The notes: a model not told the origin generated them from the letters alone. Shown: positions 50,474-59,284, counted from the stretch's first letter. The stretch: DNA of 63,679 bases from Branchiibius sp. NY16-3462-2 (GCF_001594145.1 NZ_LVCF01000036.1:1-63679), one strand, 5' to 3'. Numbers and translations are program-made.

Positions 50474-51100
50474 GTCGGTGGAGGGGCGGCGGGTCAGCAA
50501 GGGGGACTGCGGTGTCACCGGCACCAGGTGCAGGAAGCGTTGCACCAGTGGTCCGATCGCGACCGCGTACAGCACGGTCCCCAGCCCAACGCTGCCGCCA
50601 AGCAACCAGCCGATCAGCAGGACCGTCCCCTCGATACATGTGCGGGCCACGCGCACTGACCATCCCCGCTGACGCACGATGCTGGTCCACAGGCCGTCGC
50701 GCGGTCCGGGTCCCAAGCCCGCTCCGATGTAGAGCGCGCCGGCAAGACCGTTGCCGATGACGCCGAAGGCCAGGTAGCCCACCTGCACCGGCAGCACATG
50801 AGCGGTGGGGAGCCAGCGCAGCGTAATGTCCGCGGCGGTTCCGATCAGCAGCACGTTGAGCACGGTGCCGATGCCGGGCTTCTGCCGCAACGGGATCCAG
50901 GCCAGCAGGAGGATCGCGCCAACCACGTTCACCGTCAGACCGAAGGACAGCGGCCAGTGCTTGGCCAATCCCTGGTGAAAGACATCCCACGGGTCCAGCC
51001 CCAGACCGGCACGCACCATGAAGGCCATGGTCACGCCGTACAGCCACAGCCCGATCACGAGCTGGACGAGGCGTCCGGGGGCACTGCGCATGGGATTCAC
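50393..51100 (-). CDS. YczE-like membrane protein, about 235 aa
   Basis: Five to six membrane helices with the signature of the YczE/YitT-like family: VQLVIGLWLYGVTMAFMVRA, LGLDPWDVFHQGL, and a repeat of it, LGPGPRDGLWTSIV. Function is not established. The divergent MocR regulator 61 nt away is the known genomic partner of yczE genes. GTG 51100 or ATG 51091 may start it. The last 27 codons overlap the VOC gene on the other strand and look non-conserved (DLSLVDLHQPAVGIGHLDHC), so the true functional end may be shorter. Confidence 0.78.
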   Translation of the reverse strand: MNPMRSAPGRLVQLVIGLWLYGVTMAFMVRAGLGLDPWDVFHQGLAKHWPLSFGLTVNVVGAILLLAWIPLRQKPGIGTVLNVLLIGTAADITLRWLPTAHVLPVQVGYLAFGVIGNGLAGALYIGAGLGPGPRDGLWTSIVRQRGWSVRVARTCIEGTVLLIGWLLGGSVGLGTVLYAVAIGPLVQRFLHLVPVTPQSPLLTRRPSTDLSLVDLHQPAVGIGHLDHCAEARVDP

Positions 51101-51118
51101 ATTAACGATGGTGGGGTG

Positions 51119-51158
51119 AAGTGGCTATCTCATCAATAGCCACTTGTGACAAAGTGGC
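51119..51158. promoter_or_regulatory. MocR operator candidate between yczE and mocR
   Basis: AAGTGGCTAT (51119-51128) and ATAGCCACTT (51136-51145) form a perfect 10-bp inverted repeat; a third half-site AAGTGGC follows at 51152-51158, 3 nt before the MocR start. Multiple half-sites of one sequence are usual for MocR regulators. Confidence 0.75.
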
Positions 51159-51161
51159 GCC

Positions 51162-52598
51162 ATGGCGATCACGGCACGCACGCTCACCGCGATGCTCGGG
51201 ACACAGCCCGGCAACCGGCCGGCATACCTGGAACTGGCTGATGCGCTGCGGCTCCTGATCGTCGACGGCCGCCTCACAGTGGGCGCACGACTGCCCGGCG
51301 AGCGCGAACTGGCCACGGCGCTCGGCCTCAGTCGCACCACCACGACCCGCGCCTACCAGCAGTTGCGCGATGCCGGATTCGCCACTGCGCGCCGCGGATC
51401 CGGGACGGTCGTCGCACTGCCCCTGGCGCAGTCCTCGGCCAGCACCCTGATCGTTGAGTCCGGCGACCCCGACTCCATCGCCTGGACCTACTCCGCGCCC
51501 CCCGCGCCGCCGGGAACCGCTCGTGCTTTCGAACGCGCCACCGCCGCCCTGCCCGGGCTGCTCACCAGCACCGGCTACCTGCCCGACGGGCTACCCGTCC
51601 TGAGAGAAGCCATCGCTCGCACGTACGTCGATCGCGGCCTACCGACCGATCCGGGCCAGATCGTGGTGACAGCCGGCGCGATGGGCGCGATCTCCTTGGT
51701 GACACGCACGCTGGTGCGGCGTGGGGACCGGGCCATTACAGAGGGACTCAGCTACCCGCACGGCATCGATGCCCTCCGCGCCGCCGGGGCGCGTCTTGGC
51801 GCGATGCCGGTCCTCGAAACACCCTGGGAAACCGACGAATTCGCCCGATTGGCCGCAGGCGGTGCACGGGCGGCGTACCTGATCCCGGAGTTTCACAACC
51901 CCACGGCCGCGATCATGGCGGCCGAGCAACGCGAGCAGATAGCCCGCAGTGCCAAGCGGCACGACGTGACGGTCATTGTGGATGAGTCCCTGCACGCAGT
52001 GAATCTCGACGGCGTCACCCTGCCAGCGCCGTACGCCACCTTCGACCCCAGCGCGATCAGCATCGGCTCGTCGTCGAAGCCGTTCTGGGGTGGGTTGCGG
52101 GTCGGCTGGATCCGCGCGCCGCAGCACCTGGTCATGCCACTCATCCAGACCCGGATGGCCAGCGACCTGGGCGCGTCCGCTTTCGATCAACTCGTCGTGA
52201 CCGAGTTGCTCACCGAGGGCGGACAGACGGCGGCCAGCGGTCGCGCCCGGTTGCGCAGCGGCCGGGACCTGCTGCTATCGCTGCTCGCCGAGCAGTTGCC
52301 TGACTTCGAAACCTACTGTCCTGCAGGGGGATTGAACCTCTGGGTCCACCTGCCTGCTGCGGTGTCGAGTGCCCTGGTCACCGCCGCGGCGCAGCGTGGC
52401 CTGTTGCTGACACCCGGTCCACGCTTCTTCACCCAACCGGGTCAGGCGGGCGAGCGACACCTGCGGCTGCCCTTCGTGACCGGTGCAGCGCAATTGACCG
52501 AAGGGGTGCACCGTCTGGCGGATGCCTACGCGGCCGTCCTGAATGGTGCATCGGACCGTCGCGACAGCACCTGCCGTGGCTTGGACCTGATCGCCTGA
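51162..52598 (+). CDS. MocR/PdxR-type regulator (GntR HTH plus aminotransferase fold), 478 aa
   Basis: GntR-type winged HTH in residues 20-85 (DALRLLIVDGRLTVGARLPG, RELATALGLSRTTTTRAYQQL) linked to a PLP-fold aminotransferase domain with the lysine K306 in IGSSSKPFWGGLRVGW. MocR regulators sense PLP or an amine/amino acid through this domain. The divergent yczE-like gene is the expected target (YczR-type relationship). The HTH should bind the repeats at 51119-51158. Rhodanese gene converges 2 nt downstream. Confidence 0.9.
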   Translation: MAITARTLTAMLGTQPGNRPAYLELADALRLLIVDGRLTVGARLPGERELATALGLSRTTTTRAYQQLRDAGFATARRGSGTVVALPLAQSSASTLIVESGDPDSIAWTYSAPPAPPGTARAFERATAALPGLLTSTGYLPDGLPVLREAIARTYVDRGLPTDPGQIVVTAGAMGAISLVTRTLVRRGDRAITEGLSYPHGIDALRAAGARLGAMPVLETPWETDEFARLAAGGARAAYLIPEFHNPTAAIMAAEQREQIARSAKRHDVTVIVDESLHAVNLDGVTLPAPYATFDPSAISIGSSSKPFWGGLRVGWIRAPQHLVMPLIQTRMASDLGASAFDQLVVTELLTEGGQTAASGRARLRSGRDLLLSLLAEQLPDFETYCPAGGLNLWVHLPAAVSSALVTAAAQRGLLLTPGPRFFTQPGQAGERHLRLPFVTGAAQLTEGVHRLADAYAAVLNGASDRRDSTCRGLDLIA

Positions 52599-52600
52599 CC

Positions 52601-53059
52601 TCAGGCAACCGGCAGGGACAACGCCTGCCACGCGGCGAAGCCACCGACAACGTCAGTGGACCGCGAAATCCCCAGCCGCAGAAGGGAGTCCGCGGCCAGC
52701 GACGAGGTGTAGCCCTCCTGGCACAGCACGATGACCCGGGCGTCATAGGACGCCTGCGGCAACCGGGCATCATGGCGGGGGTCGAAGCGCCACTCCAGCA
52801 CGTTGCGTTCGACGACCAGCGGTGACAGCGACGGGTGCACCTCACCCTCCTGCTGACGCTGCGCCGCGGGTCGGATGTCGACCAGGATGCCGCGCTCCCA
52901 GAGCACTTCCTGGTACGCCGCTCGGGGGCTCAATCGGTCCAATCGGCTTCTGGCGTCGGCCAATTGATCGTCAACGCCGTCATAGGTCGGCGCGAAAGTG
53001 CCTCGACCGGAGCGCCGGAAGAGCTCGGTATGCAGCGCCGTGATCGTCGCGGCGCTCAC
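52601..53059 (-). CDS. Rhodanese domain protein, 152 aa
   Basis: Single rhodanese (sulfurtransferase) domain. ARSRLDRLSPRAAYQEVLWE leads to VDIRPAAQRQQEGEV, and the active-site loop is VLCQEGYTSSLAA with a persulfide-forming cysteine. GTG 53059 overlaps the stop of the cysteine dioxygenase gene (GTGA). A role in handling sulfur released from cysteine breakdown is a reasonable inference from the pairing, not shown. Confidence 0.87.
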   Translation of the reverse strand: MSAATITALHTELFRRSGRGTFAPTYDGVDDQLADARSRLDRLSPRAAYQEVLWERGILVDIRPAAQRQQEGEVHPSLSPLVVERNVLEWRFDPRHDARLPQASYDARVIVLCQEGYTSSLAADSLLRLGISRSTDVVGGFAAWQALSLPVA

Positions 53060-53538
53060 CAGTCGTCGCCGTCCCGGTCGGTCCCGGTGACCCACAGCTC
53101 GCCGTCGCGTAGCGCGTAACGAGTCATCACGTCCAGCACCGGTGAGTAGGCGTGCACCGAGATGGCCGGTTCGGAGGAGGTGTTGCGGACGTCGTGGATG
53201 TGCGCGGCGGTGAACGGCCGTCCCACTCCGGGCCGTTGCTGGCGGACCTGCTCGCCTGAGCGCCACCAGTGCTCGGTCAGTGTCCCGCTCACGGTTAGGA
53301 AGGCGCCGCTGGCATCCCCGTGGTCGTGCCATCCGGTGGCCGACCCCGCAGGCCAGTAGATCCCCCAGACCTGGACGCGCGAGGTACGGGCCAGTTGGTA
53401 CCACCGGCGGCCCGAGTCGTCCCCGTCGGCGTCGGTGAACGACTTCAGCCGGGGTTCGTCGGCGAACAGGTGGGTGATCGAGAGCAGTTGACGGGGCGTG
53501 AGCGCGGTCGAGGACCGAAGGGCGGGAGCAAGAGACAT
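53056..53538 (-). CDS. Cysteine dioxygenase, 160 aa
   Basis: Type I cysteine dioxygenase, converting cysteine to cysteine sulfinate with O2. Cupin iron ligands are H71 and H73 (GWHDHGDASGAFLTVSG) and H115 in AAHIHDVRN. The bacterial short form lacks the Cys-Tyr crosslink partner at Cys93 of mammals: the equivalent position after the first cupin motif is not a cysteine, as is normal in bacteria. It heads a two-gene operon with the rhodanese. A possible leaderless uORF with one cysteine codon lies 38 nt upstream. Confidence 0.88.
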   Translation of the reverse strand: MSLAPALRSSTALTPRQLLSITHLFADEPRLKSFTDADGDDSGRRWYQLARTSRVQVWGIYWPAGSATGWHDHGDASGAFLTVSGTLTEHWWRSGEQVRQQRPGVGRPFTAAHIHDVRNTSSEPAISVHAYSPVLDVMTRYALRDGELWVTGTDRDGDDW

Positions 53539-53576
53539 GGCGGTTCTTTCGGATCGGGGTGAGGTACGGCGTGGGG

Positions 53577-53672
53577 TCAGGACACGACGTACGGACACTC
53601 GATCTGGCCGCGAGCAAGAGTCCACCGGGCCGGAACGGCGAGGATGCCATCTCCACTGGTTCGGTAGGACAT
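53577..53672 (-). CDS. Possible leaderless leader peptide before the cysteine dioxygenase gene, 31 aa
   Basis: ATG 53672 is 6 nt after a -10 box TAACCT (53684-53679), which is 17 nt from a -35 TTGCAT (53707-53702), a very good promoter. The frame encodes MSYRTSGDGILAVPARW then a 14-residue tail containing one cysteine (IECPYVVS) and a TGA 38 nt before the cysteine dioxygenase start. Cysteine-rich leaderless uORFs regulate sulfur genes in mycobacteria; this one has only one cysteine, so the role is speculative. Confidence 0.4.
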   Translation of the reverse strand: MSYRTSGDGILAVPARWTLARGQIECPYVVS

Positions 53673-53678
53673 GACGCA

Positions 53679-53707
53679 AGGTTACCGATGACATAACGAC
53701 GATGCAA
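53679..53707 (-). promoter_or_regulatory. Promoter of the cysteine dioxygenase operon
   Basis: -35 TTGCAT and -10 TAACCT separated by 17 nt, reading leftward. Start site is predicted about position 53672, at the ATG of the small ORF, 134 nt upstream of the cysteine dioxygenase start. Confidence 0.55.
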
Positions 53708-53774
53708 GCAAAACGCTATTGCGACGAGGTGCCGACTCAGCCGAAGCCCAACCTTCCCGTGACATGCTCGGCGT

Positions 53775-55190
53775 ATGAGTCCGACTGCGCGCCGGAAGCC
53801 GGCCACCCACGCACCCCAACCCGCCACGTTGCTGATCCTGGGTGCCGGCGGTGATCTGACCCATCGGCTGCTCCTGCCGGGCCTGGCCAGCCTGCTGATG
53901 ATCGAGGACGACCGTGAGGTGCGGGTCGTCGGCGCGGATCGCGCGGCGAAGACCGCAGCCGAATGGCGTGCCCTGATGAAGGACTCCTTCGACGCGGCGG
54001 GTGCACCGGCGAAGGTCCTGCGCCGGGCGCAGAAGGGCACCAAATACCTCCAGGCGGATCTGCTGGATCCTGAGCACCTCCAGTCGGTCATCGACGAGTG
54101 CGCGACCGGAAGTCCGTTGGTCATCTTCTTCGCCCTGCCGCCGGCGGTCACGGCCAAGATCTGTGACCTGTTGCAGAACATCGAGTTGCCGCACCCAACC
54201 CGCCTGGCGTTGGAGAAGCCGTTCGGCACCGACGCACACAGTGCGCACGCGCTCAACCAGACCCTGTTGCGGGTCGTCCCCGAGAGCCAGATCTTCCGGG
54301 TCGACCACTTCCTCGGCGTCTCCACGGTGCTGAACCTGATCGGCCTGCGCTTCTCCAACCGTCTGTTGCAGCCGGTGTGGAACGCCGAGGCGATCGAGCG
54401 CGTCGAGATCGTGTACGACGAGGCGCTGGCTCTGGAGGGCCGGGCCGGCTACTACGACACCGCCGGTGCGCTCAAAGACATGCTGCAGTCCCACCTGCTG
54501 CAGGTGATGGGCTTGTTCGCGATGGAGTCCATCGCGACCTTGAAGCCGACCGAAGTGCACGACCAGATCGCGCAGGTGCTGCGGGCGACGCGGCTGTGGG
54601 GCAACAACCCGCGCCGGGCGGGCAAGCGAGCGCGCTACACCGCCGGGAAGATCGGCGATCGCAAGATCCCGTCCTACGTCAACGAGAAGGGCGTCGATCC
54701 GGCGCGGAACACCGAGACGTTGGCCCAGATGACTCTGGAGATCAATAACAACCGCTGGAAGGGCGTGCCGATCACGCTGCGCAGCGGTAAGGCGCTCGGC
54801 GTGGCCTGCAAACAGATCGTCGCCTATTTCCGCGAAGTGCCCCACGTGCCAACGGGATTCAGTGGCAATGACTGCGCTGACCGGTTGATCATCGACCTCA
54901 AACCCGGTGCCGTGACGCTGGTGCTGTCGATGAACGCCGAGGGCGGCCCCTACGACCTGGAGCAAAAAGAACTGCGAGCCGAGTTGGCGCCGGGCCGGAT
55001 GCAGCCCTACGGAGAAATCCTGGCCGACATCCTGGACGGGCAGACGCTGCTATCGGTGCGCGGCGACGCGGCCGAGGAGTGCTGGCGGATCGTGGAGCCG
55101 GTGCTGAAAGCCTTCAGCGAGAACAAGATTCCGCTGCAGGAGTACCCGGCGGGTTCCGACGGACCCGCCGACTGGCTCCCCGCAAAATGA
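53775..55190 (+). CDS. zwf: Glucose-6-phosphate dehydrogenase, 471 aa
   Basis: First enzyme of the oxidative pentose phosphate pathway, making 6-phosphogluconolactone and NADPH. Coenzyme site LLILGAGGDLTHRLLLPGLASL, conserved EKPFG, substrate-binding RVDHFLG with D177 and H178, and LQSHLLQVMGLFAMES. The usual GASGDLxxRKLxPALY is changed here (GAGGDLTHRLLLPGLA), so this is one of the divergent actinobacterial forms that sit alone rather than in the tkt-tal-opcA cluster. No partner genes of that pathway are adjacent. Confidence 0.9.
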   Translation: MSPTARRKPATHAPQPATLLILGAGGDLTHRLLLPGLASLLMIEDDREVRVVGADRAAKTAAEWRALMKDSFDAAGAPAKVLRRAQKGTKYLQADLLDPEHLQSVIDECATGSPLVIFFALPPAVTAKICDLLQNIELPHPTRLALEKPFGTDAHSAHALNQTLLRVVPESQIFRVDHFLGVSTVLNLIGLRFSNRLLQPVWNAEAIERVEIVYDEALALEGRAGYYDTAGALKDMLQSHLLQVMGLFAMESIATLKPTEVHDQIAQVLRATRLWGNNPRRAGKRARYTAGKIGDRKIPSYVNEKGVDPARNTETLAQMTLEINNNRWKGVPITLRSGKALGVACKQIVAYFREVPHVPTGFSGNDCADRLIIDLKPGAVTLVLSMNAEGGPYDLEQKELRAELAPGRMQPYGEILADILDGQTLLSVRGDAAEECWRIVEPVLKAFSENKIPLQEYPAGSDGPADWLPAK

Positions 55191-55210
55191 GTTCTACCTG
55201 CAGGACACGG

Positions 55211-56350
55211 TCAGCGGCGCAGGAGTGCTGCCGATCGGCGTACGGCGGGATGGTCCAAAAGGTCAGCGACTGACACCTGGCCGCCGGCGACCTTCACGAA
55301 CTGTCGCCAGGCCCAGGGGTTGAATCGCAGCAGGTTGTGCACCAGGCCGGGGTGCCGCTCGAAGGTCCGCAGCGCCGCGGCGCCCGCGAGCATCTCGCGG
55401 CCCAGGGTGGAGTTGATCTGCAGCGCGTACGCCGACTGGACCGTCCCCGGGTCACCTGACTTCGCGAGCGTGGCGGCTGCCGCACCCGCGAGCGCACCGG
55501 ATCGCACGGCGTACGAGATCCCCTCGCGAGTCCACGGTTCGAGCAGCCCGGCGGCATCACCGGCCAGCAGGATCCGGCCGTCGCCCAAGGGGGAGTCAGG
55601 CGTGCGACACCGGGTCAGGTGTCCGGAGCTGATCCGCTCCGGTAGGTCGCCGAGGTCGAGACCGGCAATGAAGTCAGCCAGGTAACCGCGGGTGGCTTCC
55701 GGTCGGCCCTTGCTGTCGATGACCCCCACCGTCAGGCCTTGTCGTTTGGCGAACACCCAACCGTACGAGCCGGGTTCGGGGCCCCAGTCGATCAGGATGC
55801 GGCCGATCCACTCCGGCGGGATCTGCGAACCCAGCTCGACTTCGAGCCCCAGGTCGGTCTGGGCCAACTGCACCCCGACGGCCCGACCCAACCGGCTGGC
55901 CGAACCGTCCGCTCCGACCACGGCCCGCGCGAGAACCGGGCCGTCGGCGGTGGCCAGAGTCACGACGTCGTCGCCCTGGGTGACCCCGGTGACAGCGACG
56001 CCGAGGCGGGTGGTGACCCCTCGGCGTACCGCGACCTCCAGCAGTGCGGCGTCGAACTCGGTGCGATCCACCAACGTCAGGAACGGGTCGGTCGTTTCCC
56101 GTGAAACGGGTCGCCCGCCGCGCAGGGTGAAGGTCGCCGAGCGCACCTGCTGCTGCACCGGCAGGTCCAGATCCGGCGGCAGGTTCGCAAGGGTGACCCC
56201 GATCAGTCCGCCGCCACACGTCTTGTACCGCGGGAAGACGGCACGATCGATCAGCACGGTCCGGGCGCCGGACTCGGCCGCCACGCGCGCTGCGCTGGAC
56301 CCGGCCGGGCCGCCCCCGACCACGGCTACGTCGAAGATCTCCCCGGTCAC
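55211..56350 (-). CDS. Geranylgeranyl reductase family FAD-dependent oxidoreductase, 379 aa
   Basis: FAD-binding GGGPAGSSAARVAAESGA (GGGPAG 12-17) and family motifs FPRYKTCGGGL, ADGSASRLGRAVG and GRILLAGDAAGLLEPWTREGI, typical of the geranylgeranyl-reductase/menaquinone-reductase group. Such enzymes saturate prenyl chains of quinones or lipids. GTG 56350 is 7 nt after a -10 box TAGGAT, so the mRNA is probably leaderless. It is divergent from the monooxygenase at 56471. Confidence 0.87.
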   Translation of the reverse strand: MTGEIFDVAVVGGGPAGSSAARVAAESGARTVLIDRAVFPRYKTCGGGLIGVTLANLPPDLDLPVQQQVRSATFTLRGGRPVSRETTDPFLTLVDRTEFDAALLEVAVRRGVTTRLGVAVTGVTQGDDVVTLATADGPVLARAVVGADGSASRLGRAVGVQLAQTDLGLEVELGSQIPPEWIGRILIDWGPEPGSYGWVFAKRQGLTVGVIDSKGRPEATRGYLADFIAGLDLGDLPERISSGHLTRCRTPDSPLGDGRILLAGDAAGLLEPWTREGISYAVRSGALAGAAAATLAKSGDPGTVQSAYALQINSTLGREMLAGAAALRTFERHPGLVHNLLRFNPWAWRQFVKVAGGQVSVADLLDHPAVRRSAALLRR

Positions 56351-56386
56351 CCGCCCGATCCTAGGAGACGGCTCCAAGCAAATCCG

Positions 56387-56406
56387 GATGTGATCCACTA
56401 CACATC
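56387..56406. promoter_or_regulatory. Candidate operator GATGTG-ATCCACTA-CACATC
   Basis: A 6-bp inverted repeat with 8-nt spacer in the 120-nt gap between the divergent geranylgeranyl-reductase-like and monooxygenase genes. A second palindrome follows at 56425. Confidence 0.4.
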
Positions 56407-56424
56407 ATCGCCCTGAATGTGGTC

Positions 56425-56440
56425 TACTACACACGTAGTA
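56425..56440. promoter_or_regulatory. Candidate operator TACTAC-ACAC-GTAGTA upstream of the monooxygenase
   Basis: Perfect inverted repeat 31 nt before the ATG at 56471. Its left part TCTACTACAC (56423-56432) is identical to the element upstream of the hydrolase at 45047. It is the size expected for a TetR-type site, though no regulator gene is adjacent. Confidence 0.5.
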
Positions 56441-56470
56441 ACCGCACCGTAACCATCGAGGAGTCCTTGC

Positions 56471-58027
56471 ATGTCCCAGGTTCTGGACACGGCCGAGTCG
56501 GCAACGCAGGTCGAAGAGCACGACATCGTCATCATCGGCGCGGGCCTGTCGGGCATCGACGCCGCCTACCGGGTGCAGACGCAGAACCCCGGCAAGGACT
56601 ACCTGATCCTGGAGGGCCGCTCGGCGCTGGGTGGCACGTGGGACCTGTTCCGCTACCCCGGCGTGCGCTCGGACTCGGACATGTACACGCTGGGTTTCCC
56701 CTTCGAGCCGTGGCCCGGACCGGATGCGATCGCCGATGGCGACAAGATCCTGAAGTACCTGCAGGACACCGCCAGCAAATACGGCATCGACGAGCACATC
56801 GTCTACAACTCCAAGGTCACCGACGCGGCCTGGGACAGCGCCGAGGGCCGGTGGACCCTGGAGGTCGAAGGTCCGAACGGCACCCGCACCGTGCGCACGA
56901 AGTTCGTCTACTGGAGCGGTGGCTACTACAGCTACGACAACCCGAACAACCCGACCTTCCCGGGTCAGGACAGCTTCGAGGGGCAGATCCTGCACCCGCA
57001 GTTCTGGCCCGAAGACCTGGACTACCAGGGCAAGAAGGTCATCATCATCGGCTCCGGCGCCACGGCCATCACGCTGGCGCCGTCGATGGCGAAGCGCGGC
57101 GCCGAGGTCACCATGCTGCAGCGCTCACCCACCTACGTGATCACCCAGCCGGGCAAGGACCCGATCGCCCTGTCGCTGAAGAAGCTCGAGGGCAAGCTGG
57201 GCAAGGAGAAGGTCTACAACATCGTCCGGATGCGGTACGCCGGGATGACGCTCGGGTTCTATGAGTTCACCCGCCGTGCGCCCAAGCTCGCGACGAAGGT
57301 GTTGTTGAACCAGGTCAAGGCGCAGCTGGCCGGCAGTGGTGTGGACATGAAGCACTTCACGCCGAAGTACAAGCCGTGGGACCAGCGCGTGTGTGTGGTG
57401 CCGAACGGTGACCTGTTCCGCGAGGTGCGTAGCGGTCGGATGAGCATCGTCACCGACACCATCGATTCCTTTGTCCCCGAGGGCATTCGGATCTCCAGCG
57501 GTGAGGTCCTCACGGCCGACATCATCGTTACGGCGACGGGTCTGCGGATGCAGCTCGGCGGCGGGATGACCTTGAAGGTCGACGGTCAGCCGGTCGACCT
57601 CGCCGAGCGGTTTGCCTACCGCGGCGCGATGATCGAGGGCGTGCCGAACCTCGCGATCTGCGTCGGCTACATCAACTCCTCGTGGACGCTGCGGGCCGAC
57701 ATGTTGGCGCAGTTCTTCACGACCTTCGTCAACCACGTCGACAACGGCGGCTACGCCTTCGGCTACCCGGTCAACTCCGGTGGGCCGATGGAGCCGCTGC
57801 CCTTCATGGACGCGACCTCGACCTACATCCAGCGCGACATCTGGGACTTCCCGAAGGTCGGCGACCGCAACCCGTGGGCGGTCAAGCAGAACTTCTTCTC
57901 CGAGCGCAAGACGCTGGGTAAGAAGAACGTGACGGACGACGTGGTCTACGTGCGCGCCGGCGAGGCCCGCAAACCCGCCGACGACGTTCACACCGGCGTA
58001 ACCCAGCCCGAGTCCGTCCCCGCCTAG
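56471..58027 (+). CDS. Baeyer-Villiger-type flavin monooxygenase (EthA-like), 518 aa
   Basis: NADPH- and FAD-dependent enzyme that inserts oxygen into ketones or oxidises thioethers. FAD site IVIIGAGLSGIDAAY (GAGLSG 23-28) and NADPH site VIIIGSGATAITLAP are present. The Baeyer-Villiger fingerprint F-x-G-x3-H-x3-W is F169 to W179. FRYPGVRSDSDMYTLGFPF is characteristic of the EthA/MymA group of mycobacteria and relatives. Substrate is unknown. The glycosyltransferase operon starts 9 nt downstream and may be partly cotranscribed. Confidence 0.92.
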   Translation: MSQVLDTAESATQVEEHDIVIIGAGLSGIDAAYRVQTQNPGKDYLILEGRSALGGTWDLFRYPGVRSDSDMYTLGFPFEPWPGPDAIADGDKILKYLQDTASKYGIDEHIVYNSKVTDAAWDSAEGRWTLEVEGPNGTRTVRTKFVYWSGGYYSYDNPNNPTFPGQDSFEGQILHPQFWPEDLDYQGKKVIIIGSGATAITLAPSMAKRGAEVTMLQRSPTYVITQPGKDPIALSLKKLEGKLGKEKVYNIVRMRYAGMTLGFYEFTRRAPKLATKVLLNQVKAQLAGSGVDMKHFTPKYKPWDQRVCVVPNGDLFREVRSGRMSIVTDTIDSFVPEGIRISSGEVLTADIIVTATGLRMQLGGGMTLKVDGQPVDLAERFAYRGAMIEGVPNLAICVGYINSSWTLRADMLAQFFTTFVNHVDNGGYAFGYPVNSGGPMEPLPFMDATSTYIQRDIWDFPKVGDRNPWAVKQNFFSERKTLGKKNVTDDVVYVRAGEARKPADDVHTGVTQPESVPA

Positions 58028-58036
58028 AGTGAAGGC

Positions 58037-59284
58037 TTGACCTCGCTACGTATCGCCCTGGCCTCTTATCGGAGTAAGGAACACTCCGGGGGGCAGGGCA
58101 TTTACGTGCGCAACCTGTCGCGCGAGTTGACCGCGCTCGGTCATCGGGTCGAGGTGTTTTCCGGGGCGCCGTACGCCGTCCTGGACGACGGTGTGCACCT
58201 CACCAAGGTGCCGGGCTTGGATCTCTATCGCCCCGAGGACCCGTTCCGCCGGCCGGGGTTGCGGGAGTTCCACTCCGATCTGGACGTGCTCGAATACGCC
58301 ACCATGTGTACGGCGGGTTTCCCCGAGCCGCGCATCTTCGGCTTGCGCCTGGAGCGGCTATTGCGTTCTCGGCTGGGCGCATTCGACATCCTGCACGACA
58401 ACCAGACGCTGGCTCCGGGGATCCTTCGGCTGCACCGGCGTGGGTTGCCGTTGCTAACCACGATCCACCACCCGATCACTGCGGACCGGGCGCTGGAGTT
58501 GGCCCACGCGCGGGGCTGGCAACGGATCACCAAGCGGCGGTTCTACGACTTCGTGTGGATGCAGCGCCGGGTCGCGCGGCAGCTGCCTGCGGTGCTGACG
58601 GTGTCGGAGACCTCGAAGGCCGACATCGAGCGGGACTTCCAGGTGCCTCCGGATCGCATCGCAGTGGTGCCGGTCGGTGTGGACGTGGACGTGTTCGCAC
58701 CGCCCGCCGCACCCCGCGTGGAGGGGCGGTTGGTCACGGTGGCCAGTGCCGACGTACCGCTGAAGGGTTTGTCAGTCCTCATCGCCGCACTGGCTCAGCT
58801 CGACCCGGCCGCGTGGCGGGAGTTGGTCGTCGTCGGATCACCGTCGGATCGGACGAACAAGGAGTTGGCCGACGCGGGGTTGTTGGACCGGGTGTCGTTC
58901 CGCAGCGGTCTGCCCGAGGCCGAGTTGGCCGCCCTACTGGGCTCCGCGCAGGTGCATGTGGTGCCGTCGCGCTACGAGGGGTTCTCGTTGCCCGCGGTCG
59001 AGGCGATGGCCTGCGGGACACCGCTGGTGGCCTCGTCGGTGGGGGCGTTGCCGGACCTGGTGGGCCGGTCGTCGGCTGCCGCTGGTCTGCTCGTTCCCCC
59101 CGGGGACGCCGCCGCTTTGGCCTCGGGGCTGGCGCAGCTGCTGGAGGCGCCCGATCGGCGTACGTCGATGGGGGCGGTGGGTCGGCGCCGCGCGGTCGAC
59201 ACCTACAGTTGGCGGGCCGTGGCGCGGCAGACGGTCGCGCAGTATTCCGCGGCAATCTCGGCGCAGCAGGGGAGTTCACGATGA
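58037..59284 (+). CDS. GT4 family glycosyltransferase, 415 aa (first gene of a four-gene operon)
   Basis: GT-B glycosyltransferase. The N-terminal domain has SGGQGIYVRNLSRELTALGH (acceptor-side loop); the C-terminal donor domain has EGFSLPAVEAMACGTPLVAS with E314 and E322 in the E-x7-E motif of retaining GT4 enzymes. TTG start at 58037 by position; an internal GTG or ATG is possible but SLRIALASYRSKEHSGGQG is the family start. Its TGA overlaps the ATG of the methyltransferase. Donor is a nucleotide sugar and acceptor is unknown. Confidence 0.88.
   Translation: MTSLRIALASYRSKEHSGGQGIYVRNLSRELTALGHRVEVFSGAPYAVLDDGVHLTKVPGLDLYRPEDPFRRPGLREFHSDLDVLEYATMCTAGFPEPRIFGLRLERLLRSRLGAFDILHDNQTLAPGILRLHRRGLPLLTTIHHPITADRALELAHARGWQRITKRRFYDFVWMQRRVARQLPAVLTVSETSKADIERDFQVPPDRIAVVPVGVDVDVFAPPAAPRVEGRLVTVASADVPLKGLSVLIAALAQLDPAAWRELVVVGSPSDRTNKELADAGLLDRVSFRSGLPEAELAALLGSAQVHVVPSRYEGFSLPAVEAMACGTPLVASSVGALPDLVGRSSAAAGLLVPPGDAAALASGLAQLLEAPDRRTSMGAVGRRRAVDTYSWRAVARQTVAQYSAAISAQQGSSR

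Noticed and set aside
52601..54358. A 585-codon frame ending in the rhodanese domain
   Set aside because: Only the last 152 codons match a family; the rest is antisense to zwf or overlaps cysteine dioxygenase in another frame. The GTG at 53059, coupled to the dioxygenase stop, is the better start.
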